Assembly: GCA_963766295.1 (NCBI GenBank)
Contig: CAVXYW010000001.1
Location: forward strand, 434,001-498,000
Source: JBBDRJ01 sp963766295
Lineage (GTDB): Bacteria; Actinomycetota; JAICYB01
DNA: 64,000 bases
Reading direction: 5' to 3'
Shown here: piece after piece, positions 54,010-63,519 of the stretch
Numbering within the stretch: position 1 is the stretch's first letter
How the letters are laid out: the number at the start of each line of letters is the position of its first letter
Program-made: the position numbers and the translations under genes
The notes under the pieces: generated by a model
What the model saw: only the letters and a program-made list of their open reading frames with translations
Databases searched by the model: none
What the model was told of the DNA's origin: nothing

Positions 54010-54183
54010 CGGTCGGGAGGGGTGGGCGCACCGCCGGGACTCCAGCTGGTGCCCCTCCCGAGCCCTCCCCGCGTCTGGCTAGGTAAGACGACACCGATGC
54101 GGAAAACGTTCGTTCGGACCGACTCTTGCCGGCGCTTTGCATCAACCATTCACAAGGAGTCGTTACGCTCCATCCTGAGAACC

Positions 54184-55179
54184 ATGGGGCTGCGAATAGG
54201 GTTGTTCGACGCGTTTTCTCCGGATGTGGTCGGGCCGTGGGAGCGGATCCTGGACGCCGACACCGAAGCCGGCATCTTCTGCCATCCGGCTTGGCTTCGG
54301 GCGTGGTGGGAGACCCTCGGGACGGGCGACCTGATCTTGGCTCTTGTCTGGGACGGCGATACACCCATCGGGATCTTTCCAACCTGCAATTGCGTCGACG
54401 AGCCCGGTCTCTTGAGCTTCCTCGGCTCCCAGGACGTAACCGACGAGCAAGTGCCCACCGCAATACCCGGCCGGGAAGCCGAAGCTTTGGGGTTCTTCCT
54501 CAACTGGGCGTTCACCGACGAGGGGTTCACCCGCATCCGTTTCCACTCAGTGTTGGAAGGAACGCGGTGGCTCGGCGTCGTCGATGAGATGTCCAAGTCG
54601 ACAGACATGTCGTACAAGCAGGAACAGGTCGACGTAGCACCGGCCATAAAGCTGCCGTCGACCTTCGACGAGTACTTGCAAGGTCTATCCGGTCATGATC
54701 GGCACGAGCTGCGCCGGAAGCGCAGACGGCTCGGCGACGTCGGCGAGTGGCAGATCCGGCGCGCCGACGACCTCGGCTGGGAAGCCGACCTCGCTGCTTT
54801 CTTCGAGTTCCATCGCCAAGCTCCGGGAGAGAAGGCGGGCTTCTTCACTGAGGAACGCGAGCGATTCTTCCGCCGGCTGGCAGCCGATCTTTTCCTGTTC
54901 GGGCTGGCTCGCCTCGACGTACTGGACCTGAACGGCGAACCGGTGGCGTGCACCTTCTCCTACGACTTCCGCGACACGCTTGCGCTGTACAACTCCTCGT
55001 TTCGTCCCGATCTGGCCAAGCAAGCCCCCGGCATGGTCCTGGTGGGATCGCTGATCGAGCAGTCGATCGGCGAGGGAAAGCACCTGTTCGACTTCCTGCG
55101 CGGCGACGAGCCGTACAAACGCCGGTTCGGTCCCGTCCCCAGACCGGTTTACGAGCTCATCCTCGGGCGCGGTTTGTAG
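54184..55179 (+). CDS. GNAT/FemAB-type acyltransferase (CelD/BioF2-like)
   Basis: 331 residues from ATG at 54184; in-frame starts at 54022 and 54097 would run through a G+C-rich untranslated region. A two-domain GNAT fold: CHPAWLRAWWETLGTGDLILALVW and the C-terminal PVACTFSYDFRDTLALYNSSFRPDLAKQAPGMVL with a DFLRGDEPYKRRFG tail, typical of BioF2-like acyltransferases linked to exopolysaccharides. The acyl donor is unknown. Followed after 27 bases by an MshA-like gene. Confidence 0.8.
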   Translation: MGLRIGLFDAFSPDVVGPWERILDADTEAGIFCHPAWLRAWWETLGTGDLILALVWDGDTPIGIFPTCNCVDEPGLLSFLGSQDVTDEQVPTAIPGREAEALGFFLNWAFTDEGFTRIRFHSVLEGTRWLGVVDEMSKSTDMSYKQEQVDVAPAIKLPSTFDEYLQGLSGHDRHELRRKRRRLGDVGEWQIRRADDLGWEADLAAFFEFHRQAPGEKAGFFTEERERFFRRLAADLFLFGLARLDVLDLNGEPVACTFSYDFRDTLALYNSSFRPDLAKQAPGMVLVGSLIEQSIGEGKHLFDFLRGDEPYKRRFGPVPRPVYELILGRGL

Positions 55180-55206
55180 CCGTTCCCCGCTACGATTACT
55201 GGCGCG

Positions 55207-56481
55207 GTGACGGAAGCCATCGACCCGATCTCTCCTGATAACGGCTCGTGCCGGATAGCCGTTCTTTCGCTGCATACGTCGCCGCTCGATACACCAGGGT
55301 CGGGCGACGCCGGTGGCATGAATGTGTACATCCGCGAGGTGGCGGCCGAAATGGCTCGTCGCGGTGTTCGGTCGGACATATTCACCAGGCGCACCGACAC
55401 CGAAACTCCGGACGTCGTGGAGCTGGCCCCTGGGGTACGGGTGATCCAGATCCGTGCGGGACTTCCCCGTCCGCTTCACAAGGACTTGCTGCGCCGACTG
55501 GTGCGACGCTTCGCTGCCGGCGTGGCCGAACACGGACCGTACGACGTTGTTCACGCGCACTACTGGCTGTCCGGGATAGCCGGAACACATCTGAAGGAAG
55601 TGTGGAAGGACGTACCTCTCGTTGTGTCGTTCCACACGCTGGCCCGAGTGAAGGACGACGCAAGCACTGGTGATCCGCCGGAGCCTTTGTTCCGCAAGCG
55701 CGGCGAAGCGCGCGTGATCCGGGCGGCCGATCGCATCATCGCTCCTACACACATCGAGCGCGGTCAGCTCATCGAGCTCTACGACGCCGACCCGGCTCGG
55801 ATCTACGTAGCTCCCCCCGGAGTCGACCTAGAACGATTCACGCCGGGAGATCGCGAAACCGCTCGGCGCAGTTTCGGCTTCAGCGCAGATCCACTCGTAG
55901 TTTTCGTGGGACGGCTGCAGCCGTTCAAGGGCACCGATGTCGCCGTTCAGGCCCTGGCGCAGCTGAAGAGGATGGTTCCGGACGCGCAGCTTGCCATCGT
56001 CGGTGGCGACTCTCCTCGTGGGAGCCGAGGTGAACGCATGCGTCTTGGGTTGCAGGCCCGCCGTCTCGGCGTTTACGAACGGCTTCACCTGCTCGAACCC
56101 GTTACGCACGCCGAACTACCCGATCTGTATCGAGCAGCGGATGTTGTGGTCGTCCCGTCGGCGTCCGAGTCATTCGGGTTGGTCGCGCTGGAGGCGCAAG
56201 CGTGCGGCACACCGGTTGTCGCTACCGCCGTCGGCGGTTTGCGCATGACCGTCCGGGACGGCGAGACCGGCTACTTGGTCGACCGGCGCGATCCGAAAGC
56301 CTTCGCTGCGGCGTTGTCGCGAGTGCTATCCGACCCGGTTGCTCGTGACCGTCTCGGTGAGAACGCCGTTCGCCTTGCGAACGGGTTTCCTTGGGCGCGC
56401 ACCGCGGACGGGATCCTCGATGCCTTTGCGTCGGTTACCGCGTGCCCCGACGTGAGACGCGCTTTGGTCGGCGTCCGCTAA
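55207..56481 (+). CDS. GT4 glycosyltransferase, MshA-like
   Basis: 424 residues from GTG at 55207. Start LSLHTSPLDTPGSGDAGGMNVYIREVAAEMARRG closely matches MshA (UDP-GlcNAc to inositol-3-phosphate, first step of mycothiol). Then PYDVVHAHYWLSG, FHTLARVKD, FVGRLQPFKGTDVAVQAL and the E-x7-E SESFGLVALEAQACGTPVVATAVGG. The family also includes sucrose-phosphate synthases; mshB, C and D are not in the window, so the mycothiol role is inferred. Its last 47 bases overlap the convergent hydrolase. Confidence 0.8.
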   Translation: MTEAIDPISPDNGSCRIAVLSLHTSPLDTPGSGDAGGMNVYIREVAAEMARRGVRSDIFTRRTDTETPDVVELAPGVRVIQIRAGLPRPLHKDLLRRLVRRFAAGVAEHGPYDVVHAHYWLSGIAGTHLKEVWKDVPLVVSFHTLARVKDDASTGDPPEPLFRKRGEARVIRAADRIIAPTHIERGQLIELYDADPARIYVAPPGVDLERFTPGDRETARRSFGFSADPLVVFVGRLQPFKGTDVAVQALAQLKRMVPDAQLAIVGGDSPRGSRGERMRLGLQARRLGVYERLHLLEPVTHAELPDLYRAADVVVVPSASESFGLVALEAQACGTPVVATAVGGLRMTVRDGETGYLVDRRDPKAFAAALSRVLSDPVARDRLGENAVRLANGFPWARTADGILDAFASVTACPDVRRALVGVR

Positions 56482-57304
56482 GACGGGTGCGCGCGCTAAG
56501 TCTGCGTTTCCTGTCTGTCGCGAGGTTGGTTCTCAGCAGATGGTCGATCTCGCGTGCAAAGAGCGCGGGATCGATAACCGGCCAATCGTGGTCGGCTCCC
56601 GGTATCAGATGGAACGGTGCGTCGAGCATGTTTGCAATGTCTCGACCCATCGCTGCCGGCAACAAACGATCATCCGCGCCCCAAAGAACTAGGGACTCGA
56701 TCCCGTGGTCGCGCACGCGAGCCAGTTCCTCGTCGAGCGTGGCGAGGCGCGCATATCGTCCGGCGGCGGCGAGGTTCTGCAGGCCGCCGATCTGAAGAGC
56801 GTTGATGCCGAACGCGCGAAGCGCTTTGAGGTTTCCCGTCCGGGCGTATCTCGTGAACGGCATCGCCCACCCCGCCATGCTTCGATCTATTCGCAGCCCG
56901 ACGGAGTTCACCAGGACGAGCATGCGTACGTGTTCGGGATGCGCGGCTGCCAACGAAGTAGCTATCGCCCCGCCGAGCGAGTAGCCCACGACGATCGCTT
57001 TGTCCCATTCGAGCTCTTCCAAGGTTCTGTTCACACGATGGACGGCGCGGTCCATGTCCCACTTGCGTCCGACCACGGCCAGTCCGGGAGCAGCTACTTC
57101 GAAGCCGCGGCCGGCCAGGTGACGCACGCTGGGCAGGAACACTTCCGGACGGAGCCCCCAGCCGTGAAGCAATAGAACGCGTTCCTGTTTCCTTCCCCGA
57201 GCTCCTGAAGAGTCGTTGTCGCCATCTCCAGCGACCCACACCTGGGCTCCCTTTCCCAGGTGGAGACGTCGTGGAGCAACGGGGGTCGGCGGAGCGTTAT
57301 CCAT
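56435..57304 (-). CDS. Alpha/beta hydrolase
   Basis: 289 residues. VLLLHGWGLRPEVF (oxyanion), nucleophile GYSLGGAIA with Ser near 109, LVLWGADDRLLPA (Asp) and GADHDWPVIDP (His). Resembles BioH-like esterases and carboxylesterases. The basic C-terminus (RRLSARTRLSGRRPKRVSRR) lies in the overlap with the end of the MshA-like gene and may be extended by that overlap. No export signal. Confidence 0.85.
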   Translation of the reverse strand: MDNAPPTPVAPRRLHLGKGAQVWVAGDGDNDSSGARGRKQERVLLLHGWGLRPEVFLPSVRHLAGRGFEVAAPGLAVVGRKWDMDRAVHRVNRTLEELEWDKAIVVGYSLGGAIATSLAAAHPEHVRMLVLVNSVGLRIDRSMAGWAMPFTRYARTGNLKALRAFGINALQIGGLQNLAAAGRYARLATLDEELARVRDHGIESLVLWGADDRLLPAAMGRDIANMLDAPFHLIPGADHDWPVIDPALFAREIDHLLRTNLATDRKRRLSARTRLSGRRPKRVSRRGTR

Positions 57305-57349
57305 GAGAAGCGAATCTACAATGGCTTTTCTGAACTGAAAGGAAACGCG

Positions 57350-58240
57350 ATGGCACGTCGGGTTTTACAAGCGGATTGGGGCCTGCGGTTCCGCATGTTG
57401 TTAACGATGGCCCTGCTTGCCGCTCTCTACATCGGCTTTCTCTCTTACCTGTCGGCGCGCGGAGTGTCTTTCGGACCACTCATAGCGATCGCAGCGCTCA
57501 TGCTCGGCCTGCAGTACTTCTTCTCGCACAAGCTCGCGATGTGGGGAATGGGCGCTAAAGAGGTTTCCCCCGAAGAAGCGCCTGAGCTCCATGCCATGGT
57601 CGAAAGGCTCGCGAACGAAGCCGGGATACCAAAGCCCAAGGTCGCGATCTCGAAGCTGCCCATCCCCAACGCGTTCGCAACGGGACGAAGCCCCCGCCAC
57701 GCAGTAGTGGCCGTGACCGAAGGGCTGATGGCCAAGCTCGAGCTGCACGAGGTCGAAGCCGTCCTTGGTCACGAGATCTACCACGTGGTGAATCGCGATG
57801 TTGCTGTGATGACACTTGCCTCGTTCTTCGCGATGATCGCCTTCTTCGCCATGAGGATGTTCTTCTTCACCGGGCTGTTCGGTGGCGGAGGCGATGACGA
57901 CGACAACGGCGGCGGTTCCATTTGGCTCGTGTACCTGGTGTCGATGCTCGTGTACTTCGTTTCCCAGATCCTGATCCTGGCGCTCGGCCGATACCGCGAG
58001 CTGGCTGCGGATCGCGGCGGCGCGTACGTAACCGGGCACCCGGAGCATTTGGCCAGCGCCTTGGTGAAGATCGCGGGTGAAGTCGCCCATACATCGCCGG
58101 CGGCGAAGCGTCAGGTCGAACGCATGAATGCGTTCTTCATCGTCCCGACGAGCATCCGGGAGATCTTCTCGACGCACCCGTCGCTCGAGCGCCGGCTCGA
58201 GCAGCTGGAGCGGATCTCGCAAGAGCTCAAAGCGCCCTGA
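57350..58240 (+). CDS. htpX: HtpX-type membrane zinc protease
   Basis: 296 residues from ATG at 57350 with AAAGGA eight bases upstream; an upstream frame reaching 57260 overlaps the divergent gene. M48 peptidase: two N-terminal helices, HEIYH (His141-Glu142, His145) as the zinc site and the third ligand in RYRELAADRGGA, then two helices with FFTGLFGGGGDDDDNGGG, an acidic loop. Degrades misfolded membrane proteins. The C-terminal STHPSLERRLEQL is standard. Confidence 0.93.
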   Translation: MARRVLQADWGLRFRMLLTMALLAALYIGFLSYLSARGVSFGPLIAIAALMLGLQYFFSHKLAMWGMGAKEVSPEEAPELHAMVERLANEAGIPKPKVAISKLPIPNAFATGRSPRHAVVAVTEGLMAKLELHEVEAVLGHEIYHVVNRDVAVMTLASFFAMIAFFAMRMFFFTGLFGGGGDDDDNGGGSIWLVYLVSMLVYFVSQILILALGRYRELAADRGGAYVTGHPEHLASALVKIAGEVAHTSPAAKRQVERMNAFFIVPTSIREIFSTHPSLERRLEQLERISQELKAP

Positions 58241-58248
58241 GCGTTCGA

Positions 58249-58740
58249 TTGCGTCGAATAGCTGTTGCGGTTGCGCTGACGATCGCCGCGTGTTCGTGCG
58301 GAGGAAGCGATCCGCCCGTCGATGGGAGCTTCGCGGCGTCGATCGACCCGGGTTCACCTAAGGCATTGGCCGACGCGTTGCGCGGGTTTCGCGGAAAACC
58401 GGCCGTCGTGAACTTCTGGGCGACATGGTGCGATCCGTGCAAGAAGGAGATGCCCAGGCTTGTGGCGGCCTACGAGAAGTACAAGGGACGCGTTGCGTTC
58501 CTCGGGATCGATGTGCAGGACGACCCCGATGCCGCCCCCGACTTCGCGCGGCGCTACCGGATCCCGTTCCGAAGCCTTGCCGACCGTGCCGGAGACATCA
58601 GGCGGAAAGAGAAGATCCTCGGACTCCCGGTCACGCAGTTCTACGACGACGACGGCGACCTGGCCTTCGTCCACAACGGCGAGATCCGCTCGGACGAGCT
58701 AGAGGAAAAGATCGAAGAGTTATTGCCGAGCCGCGATTAG
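58249..58740 (+). CDS. TlpA/ResA-like thioredoxin lipoprotein
   Basis: 163 residues from TTG at 58249, eight bases after htpX. Short signal with lipobox-like TIAAC, then thioredoxin fold: VVNFWATWCDPCKKEMP with Trp60-Cys61-Asp-Pro-Cys64, VAFLGIDVQDD, and the cis-Pro GLPVTQFYD. An extracytoplasmic thiol-disulfide reductant, possibly for cytochrome c or for wall enzymes. Its end overlaps the convergent LON gene by four bases. Confidence 0.87.
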   Translation: MRRIAVAVALTIAACSCGGSDPPVDGSFAASIDPGSPKALADALRGFRGKPAVVNFWATWCDPCKKEMPRLVAAYEKYKGRVAFLGIDVQDDPDAAPDFARRYRIPFRSLADRAGDIRRKEKILGLPVTQFYDDDGDLAFVHNGEIRSDELEEKIEELLPSRD

Positions 58741-59348
58741 ACGCGGCGGCTGCGCAGATGGTCGAGGACGGCGATCTCGCGTCGCAGGATCTCGACCTCG
58801 GCTCCCAGACGGTCGGCGGCTGTGGGTGCCTCGAGCAGACTTTGCTTCTCCGTTGCGTCGATTCGCAATAGCGAGGCGATGACGTAGGAACGTCCTACCG
58901 GGTCGACGGGCAGATGCACAGGCAGGTCTCCGTCGCCGTTGCCGGCGCGATACAAGCGGAACAACCGGGCGACTTCGCTGGAAGTAACGCGCGCACGCGC
59001 GAAGTTTCCGATCGGTTCGGGGAGCCAGCTCACCTTCGCGGCTGGATAAGAACCGTTGCTCACGGGGGAGTCGATCTGGAAGCGGCGCGTTCCTTCTACT
59101 TCGAGCAGATAGCGCCCATCGGGCAGTCGTGCGTAGCCGCTGATCTTCGCCAGGGTGCCGACTGGATGAGGCTCGGCGCTGCCGCCGATTTCTCTCCCGT
59201 AACGGATAAGCGCCACACCGAACGTGTGACCGTTGTTGAGGCAATCCGCGACGAGAGAGCGGTAGCGATCTTCGAAGACGTGGACGCCGAGGTCTGTATT
59301 GGGAAGCAAAAGGGTGTGAAGCGGGAAAAGCGGAATCCGGTCTGCCAA
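58737..59348 (-). CDS. LON substrate-binding domain protein
   Basis: 203 residues, no ATPase or protease part. PLFPLHTLLLPNTDLGVHVFEDRYRSLVADCL and FGVALIRYGREIGG are the N-terminal domain of Lon; followed by GTLAKISGYARLPDGRYLLEVEGTRRFQI and an all-helical C-terminal half. Stand-alone domains of this type are widespread and of unknown function, probably binding unfolded peptides. Confidence 0.9.
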   Translation of the reverse strand: MADRIPLFPLHTLLLPNTDLGVHVFEDRYRSLVADCLNNGHTFGVALIRYGREIGGSAEPHPVGTLAKISGYARLPDGRYLLEVEGTRRFQIDSPVSNGSYPAAKVSWLPEPIGNFARARVTSSEVARLFRLYRAGNGDGDLPVHLPVDPVGRSYVIASLLRIDATEKQSLLEAPTAADRLGAEVEILRREIAVLDHLRSRRV

Positions 59349-59439
59349 CTGCGCCCTCCGAAGAACCTCTCGGTTCTCTCCCCTGAGTGCCAGACAGTGT
59401 AAAGGGATGCCGCCAGTCCGGGAGCCGTAGCCTAGGAGC

Positions 59440-60666
59440 GTGAAGAACGCCGCACTCGACCACTCGTTCCGCGCCCCAGACCCTCGGCCAGAAGGCTCGG
59501 CCGAAGCGTCAGCCGTGATCGTTCACTACAACGAGATCGGCCTCAAGGGACGCAACCGTGGATTCTTCGAACGCCGCCTCGTTAAAAACCTGGAAGCCGT
59601 TGTGGGACCTTGCGTTCGAGTCGAGACACTCAATGGCCGGATCGTCCTTCACGCTGAAACAGACATCGACGAAGAGCTGCTGGATGGCGTGGCCCGGACC
59701 TTCGGCGTCGCCTCGTTCTCGCCTTGCTCCATAGTTCGCGCTGAGATGCCGTCGATGATCGACGCAGCGGTCGAGCTTCTGCGAACGCGTGACTTCCGTT
59801 CCTTCGCAGTGGCCGCTCGCCGAGCGACCAAGGAGCTCGCGATCACTTCACGACAGATAAACGTCGAACTGGGAGCTGCGGTGCAGGTTGCTTACGGCTC
59901 CGATGTCGATCTCGGTGATCCGGACGTAACCGTTTACGTGGAAGTCGTTGGACCGCTCGCGTACATCTATGCCGATCGCCACGAGGGTCCCGGAGGCCTT
60001 CCCGTCGGGGTGTCCGGAAAGGTCGTGTCACTGCTGTCCGGCGGCATCGACTCTCCGGTCGCCACCTATCGCATCCTCAAGCGCGGAGCGAAAGCCATCC
60101 TTTGCCACTTCCATTCGGCTCCCTTCACGGATCGCTCGAGCGTCCGCAAGGCGACCGAGTTGGCAGGACGTGTCGCATCGTGGCAGGGAAAAACGATCAT
60201 GTACGTTGTCCCGCTCGGTGATGCGCAGCAGCAGATCGTCGTGGCATCACCGCCGGACCTTCGTGTGGTCCTCTATCGGCGGTTGATGGTGAGGATCGCC
60301 TCCGAGATCGCACGACGCGAGGGAGCCAAAGCTCTGGTCACCGGAGACAGCCTCGGTCAGGTCGCGTCCCAAACACTGGACAACATCGCGTGCATCGACG
60401 ATGCCATCGAGATGCCGATGCTGCGTCCTTTGGTCGGGGACGACAAGCAGGAGATCATCCAGCAAGCGAAGCGGATCGGCACTTACGAGACGTCGATACT
60501 TCCCTACGAGGACTGCTGTTCGTTGTTCGTGCCGCGATCGCCCGCGACCCGTGCAACCGTGGCATCCTGCCGATCGGCGGAAGCCGAGTTGGATGTAGAC
60601 GAGCTGATCCGTTCCTGTCTCGAAGGTGCCGAGGTCGTAACGGTCGAAGAAAAGGACGCGAAGTGA
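59440..60666 (+). CDS. thiI: tRNA 4-thiouridine synthase
   Basis: 408 residues from GTG at 59440. Adenylates and thiolates U8 of tRNA, and may supply sulfur for thiamine. N-terminal ferredoxin-like and THUMP domains (VIVHYNEIGLKGRNRGFFERRLVKNL), then PP-loop VVSLLSGGIDSPVATYR near 198, ALVTGDSLGQVASQTLDN and the acceptor Cys in YEDCCSLFVP. No C-terminal rhodanese, as in short ThiI. Overlaps proC by GTGA. Confidence 0.93.
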   Translation: MKNAALDHSFRAPDPRPEGSAEASAVIVHYNEIGLKGRNRGFFERRLVKNLEAVVGPCVRVETLNGRIVLHAETDIDEELLDGVARTFGVASFSPCSIVRAEMPSMIDAAVELLRTRDFRSFAVAARRATKELAITSRQINVELGAAVQVAYGSDVDLGDPDVTVYVEVVGPLAYIYADRHEGPGGLPVGVSGKVVSLLSGGIDSPVATYRILKRGAKAILCHFHSAPFTDRSSVRKATELAGRVASWQGKTIMYVVPLGDAQQQIVVASPPDLRVVLYRRLMVRIASEIARREGAKALVTGDSLGQVASQTLDNIACIDDAIEMPMLRPLVGDDKQEIIQQAKRIGTYETSILPYEDCCSLFVPRSPATRATVASCRSAEAELDVDELIRSCLEGAEVVTVEEKDAK

Positions 60667-61463
60667 CTAGACGACTAGCTTTCATCGGCGCGGGGATGAT
60701 GGGCGAGGCTCTGGCTCGAGGCCTCCTCGACGCGGGTTGGTCTTCGGACGAGATGATCCTCGCGGACGTCGCTGTGGAGCGACTGGCCCAGGTCGGCAAG
60801 GCGCTCGGTGTTGCAACGACCACGAGTCCGGCCGAAGCAGCCATCGACGCGACCGGCGTCCTGTTGGCCGTAAAGCCGCAAGACGCGGCGGCGGCGTTGC
60901 AGAACATTGGCGGGTCGGCGGATGCGGCCGGCATCGTGTCGATCGTCGCGGGGCTCAAGACATCGACGATCGAGGATCAGCTCGGCAAGGGTGTGTCCGT
61001 GGTGAGGGCGATGCCCAACACGCCGGCACGAGTGGGTCGCGGAGTTACCGCGTTGACGGCCGGCCGTTATGCGACCGACGACACCAAGACTCTGGCCGAC
61101 GACATCTTCCGTGCGGTCGGTCCCGTTGTTTGGCTGGATGAAGACAAGCTCGACGCCGTTACCGCTCTGTCCGGTTCGGGGCCCGCGTACATCTTCTTGG
61201 TGGCCGAAGCGTTGGTAGAAGCTGGAGTCGCACTCGGCCTTCCTCGCGACGTTGCCGAGACCCTGACGTTCGCAACCATCGAAGGATCGGGAACCATGCT
61301 GCGCACCACCGGCGACCCACCGGCCGTCCTGCGTGCGCAAGTGACGTCGCCGGGCGGCACGACCGCTGCCGCGCTCGGTGTTCTGGAAGCCATGGCCGTG
61401 CGCGCCGCGTTTGGTGAAGCCCTTCGTGCTGCCCATCGGCGAAGCAAGGAGCTCGGCGCTTGA
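60663..61463 (+). CDS. proC: Pyrroline-5-carboxylate reductase
   Basis: 266 residues from GTG at 60663, overlapping the thiI stop (GTGA). Last step of proline synthesis. Rossmann FIGAGMMGEALARGLL, LLAVKPQD, VSIVAGLKTSTIEDQL, RAMPNTPARVGRG and the C-terminal signature SGSGPAYIFLVAEALVEAGVALGLPRDVA with VTSPGGTTAAAL. The ATG start at 60390 of a longer frame is inside thiI and was rejected. GTGA-type contact with the next gene at 61460. Confidence 0.95.
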   Translation: MTRRLAFIGAGMMGEALARGLLDAGWSSDEMILADVAVERLAQVGKALGVATTTSPAEAAIDATGVLLAVKPQDAAAALQNIGGSADAAGIVSIVAGLKTSTIEDQLGKGVSVVRAMPNTPARVGRGVTALTAGRYATDDTKTLADDIFRAVGPVVWLDEDKLDAVTALSGSGPAYIFLVAEALVEAGVALGLPRDVAETLTFATIEGSGTMLRTTGDPPAVLRAQVTSPGGTTAAALGVLEAMAVRAAFGEALRAAHRRSKELGA

Positions 61464-62218
61464 GTCCCGCCAAACTTGCCGAGAACCTCGAGCGCAATCG
61501 CGTCGTCGGCTGGATCGATACGCAAGTTCAGGATGTGCACCGGAAGATCCGGATGCTCGTGGCCGGCGATCCCGGGACCACCTTCGGCCTGGGGGACCTC
61601 CTACCTGCGACGACGGAGGAGGTGTTCGAGGGCCTCAACCGGCTGGCCGACTGGGACTTCGTCGAGCAAACCAACGGGTCGGGCGGAAAGTCCTTCGTTT
61701 CGCCGGCCGCGACGGTGTCCTACATCGAGGCCGCCGCCGAGCGTCTCAAGGTCGCGTGCGAGCGAGGCGAACGCGTTTTCTTCGGCACCGGACACCCCAC
61801 CGGCCCGCTCGAGATGTATGCGCGACTGGCGCAAGCGATGGGCGAAAAGGGAGCCGAGGTCGTTCGTTTCTCGGAAGGCGATTCGTATGAGGGTTACATC
61901 AACGGTGCGCAGATCAGATACGTGTGCGACGTCGCTTGCGTATCGATGAGCGGAGATCTGGTGCACACACATTCGCCGCGAGCTATGGAGTTCCTACTCG
62001 GAAACGGATTGCGCGCCGATCTTGTTGTCGGTGATCACGGATTCACCGGTGCGGCGCTGGCCAGAACCATCGATGCGGTGGCCGTCGTCGATACGAATGA
62101 TCCGGCACTTGTGCTTGCGTGGTCGCGGGGTCTGAGTGTCGTCCCGATCTTGTGCGACGACAACCGCCCGGCCGCTGCGTACGACGCTTTAGCGCGTTTT
62201 GTGATCGACCGCCTCTAG
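61460..62218 (+). CDS. Actinobacterial phosphatase-family protein
   Basis: 252 residues from an alternative start at 61460 overlapping the proC stop by four bases. Features GERVFFGTGHPTGPLEMYARLAQAMGEKGAEVVRF, DVACVSMSGDLVHTHSPRAMEFLL, LVVGDHGFTGAALARTIDAVAVVDTND and RGLSVVPILCDDNRP resemble a Pfam family called Phosphatase that is largely actinobacterial and usually sits beside proC. Asp and His clusters suggest metal-dependent hydrolysis. Substrate not known. Confidence 0.7.
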   Translation: MSPAKLAENLERNRVVGWIDTQVQDVHRKIRMLVAGDPGTTFGLGDLLPATTEEVFEGLNRLADWDFVEQTNGSGGKSFVSPAATVSYIEAAAERLKVACERGERVFFGTGHPTGPLEMYARLAQAMGEKGAEVVRFSEGDSYEGYINGAQIRYVCDVACVSMSGDLVHTHSPRAMEFLLGNGLRADLVVGDHGFTGAALARTIDAVAVVDTNDPALVLAWSRGLSVVPILCDDNRPAAAYDALARFVIDRL

Positions 62219-62220
62219 TT

Positions 62221-62243
62221 GCTCTTGACAGAAGAGCCTTTTC
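62221..62243 (+). terminator. Hairpin terminator after the phosphatase gene
   Basis: GCTCTT (62221-62226) pairs with AAGAGC (62232-62237) around GACAG, followed by CTTTTC. Likely ends the thiI-proC-phosphatase operon. Confidence 0.6.
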
Positions 62244-62376
62244 TCCTTCGAAATCCTTGCTGCGCGATTTTGTCTCTTGGCGCGACGGCGGCCGGTGCAA
62301 GTACCCTTAGCGCTTCATATCGAAGGAAACAAGGGATGATGCGGACGAACCCTGGGGCGTGGGGGAATTCCCACAG

Positions 62377-62559
62377 ATGATGGTTTCTCGATTGCTCACC
62401 GTCGCCGAAGTCGCGCAGGTAATGCGGGTGTCACGGATGACGGTCTACCGATTGATCAGACGAGGACAGCTCAAAGCCATCAGGGTCGGACGAAACTACA
62501 GAGTCCGGGAGAACGACTTGAACCTGTATCTGGAGGAGCAAGCGGTCACCGGCGTTTGA
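62377..62559 (+). CDS. BldC-like helix-turn-helix protein
   Basis: 60 residues from ATG at 62377 (GTG at 62359 adds six). A single MerR-type winged helix: LLTVAEVAQVMRVSRMTVYRLIRRGQLKAIRVGRNYRVRENDLNLYL. Stand-alone domains of this kind include BldC and the mycobacterial protein near proC annotated as excisionase-like. Transcription factor that binds direct repeats cooperatively in BldC. 117 bases separate it from the upstream terminator. Confidence 0.87.
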   Translation: MMVSRLLTVAEVAQVMRVSRMTVYRLIRRGQLKAIRVGRNYRVRENDLNLYLEEQAVTGV

Positions 62560-62606
62560 CCTCGTAGTTTCGATTCGTCCGCGTCCTTTCGTGATTTGGG
62601 GACGCG

Positions 62607-63500
62607 ATGGAAGACATCGACAAGTCGCATAGCGATGCGATAGCCGAGCTGGCGGCTCAACCGGGACGAGTGTTTGTCCTCGGTGGTGTCGATTCCGGCA
62701 AAACAACGTTCACCAGGCTGCTTGCGCGCGCCGGACTGCAAGCAGGCCACGGGGTCGCGCTGATCGATGCGGATCTGAGCCAGCCGACCATCGGTCCGCC
62801 CGGCACGGTTGGCTTGAAACTGATTCGGGAGGCGGCCGACCTCGAGGGAGAGGCTCCACCCGACGCGCTCGCTTTCGTCGGTGCGGTTTCCGCGCGCGGT
62901 TACTTCCTGCCTCACGTCACCGGGACGGCCAAGCTCGTAATGCGGGCCATCGAGATGGGCGCCCGGCTGATCATCATCGATACCTCCGGCATGATCGACG
63001 GCGTTTCCGGGCAGATGCTCAAGCTCGCCAAGGCCGAGCTGTGCCGTCCTCGCCACGTTGTGGCCCTGGCGCGAGGGGGTGAGCTCGAGCCGATCGTGGA
63101 GGTGCTCGAGCGGTTCCTGGGGGTGGAGGTGATCAAGCTCGGAGTCCATCCGTCCATAGGGATGCGGTCGGTGGACGAACGGGCGTCCTATCGCGAGCAG
63201 CGCCTGGCGAAGTTCCTGGGCGGTCAGGTCTACCGCTGGCGGGTCAAGCCGACCGTGTTCTATCCGGTACTGCCCCCGCTTATCGAGCAAAAGGATCTGG
63301 ACGGCCTTCTGGTGGGCGTGGACAACGGAAAGGGCGACTGCCTGGGGTTGGGTATCCTTGAGTACCGCGAGGATGCGTTGCGTCTTTTGACGCCGGTGTC
63401 CGAGGGGATAAGCGCGCTCCGTCTGGGTTCGGTCCGCGTGACGCAAGACGGAAAGATCACCGAGCGAGTGGACCTACGCATGGTGCTCGGGACGGATTAG
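62607..63500 (+). CDS. Clp1/Grc3-type P-loop polynucleotide-kinase-like protein
   Basis: 297 residues. Walker A GGVDSGKTT at 26-34; then a CLP1-like core ALIDADLSQPTIGPPGTVGL, GTAKLVMRAIEMGARLIIIDTSGMIDG and AKAELCRPRHVVALARGGELEPIVEVL. C-terminal half is a beta-rich domain with VGVDNGKGDCLGLGILEY. In eukaryotes and archaea Clp1/Grc3 are RNA 5'-hydroxyl kinases. Bacterial members are little studied. Located between the BldC-like and bTHX-like genes, unusual for this conserved string. Confidence 0.8.
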   Translation: MEDIDKSHSDAIAELAAQPGRVFVLGGVDSGKTTFTRLLARAGLQAGHGVALIDADLSQPTIGPPGTVGLKLIREAADLEGEAPPDALAFVGAVSARGYFLPHVTGTAKLVMRAIEMGARLIIIDTSGMIDGVSGQMLKLAKAELCRPRHVVALARGGELEPIVEVLERFLGVEVIKLGVHPSIGMRSVDERASYREQRLAKFLGGQVYRWRVKPTVFYPVLPPLIEQKDLDGLLVGVDNGKGDCLGLGILEYREDALRLLTPVSEGISALRLGSVRVTQDGKITERVDLRMVLGTD

Positions 63501-63519
63501 CAGCTAACAAGGAGATTTT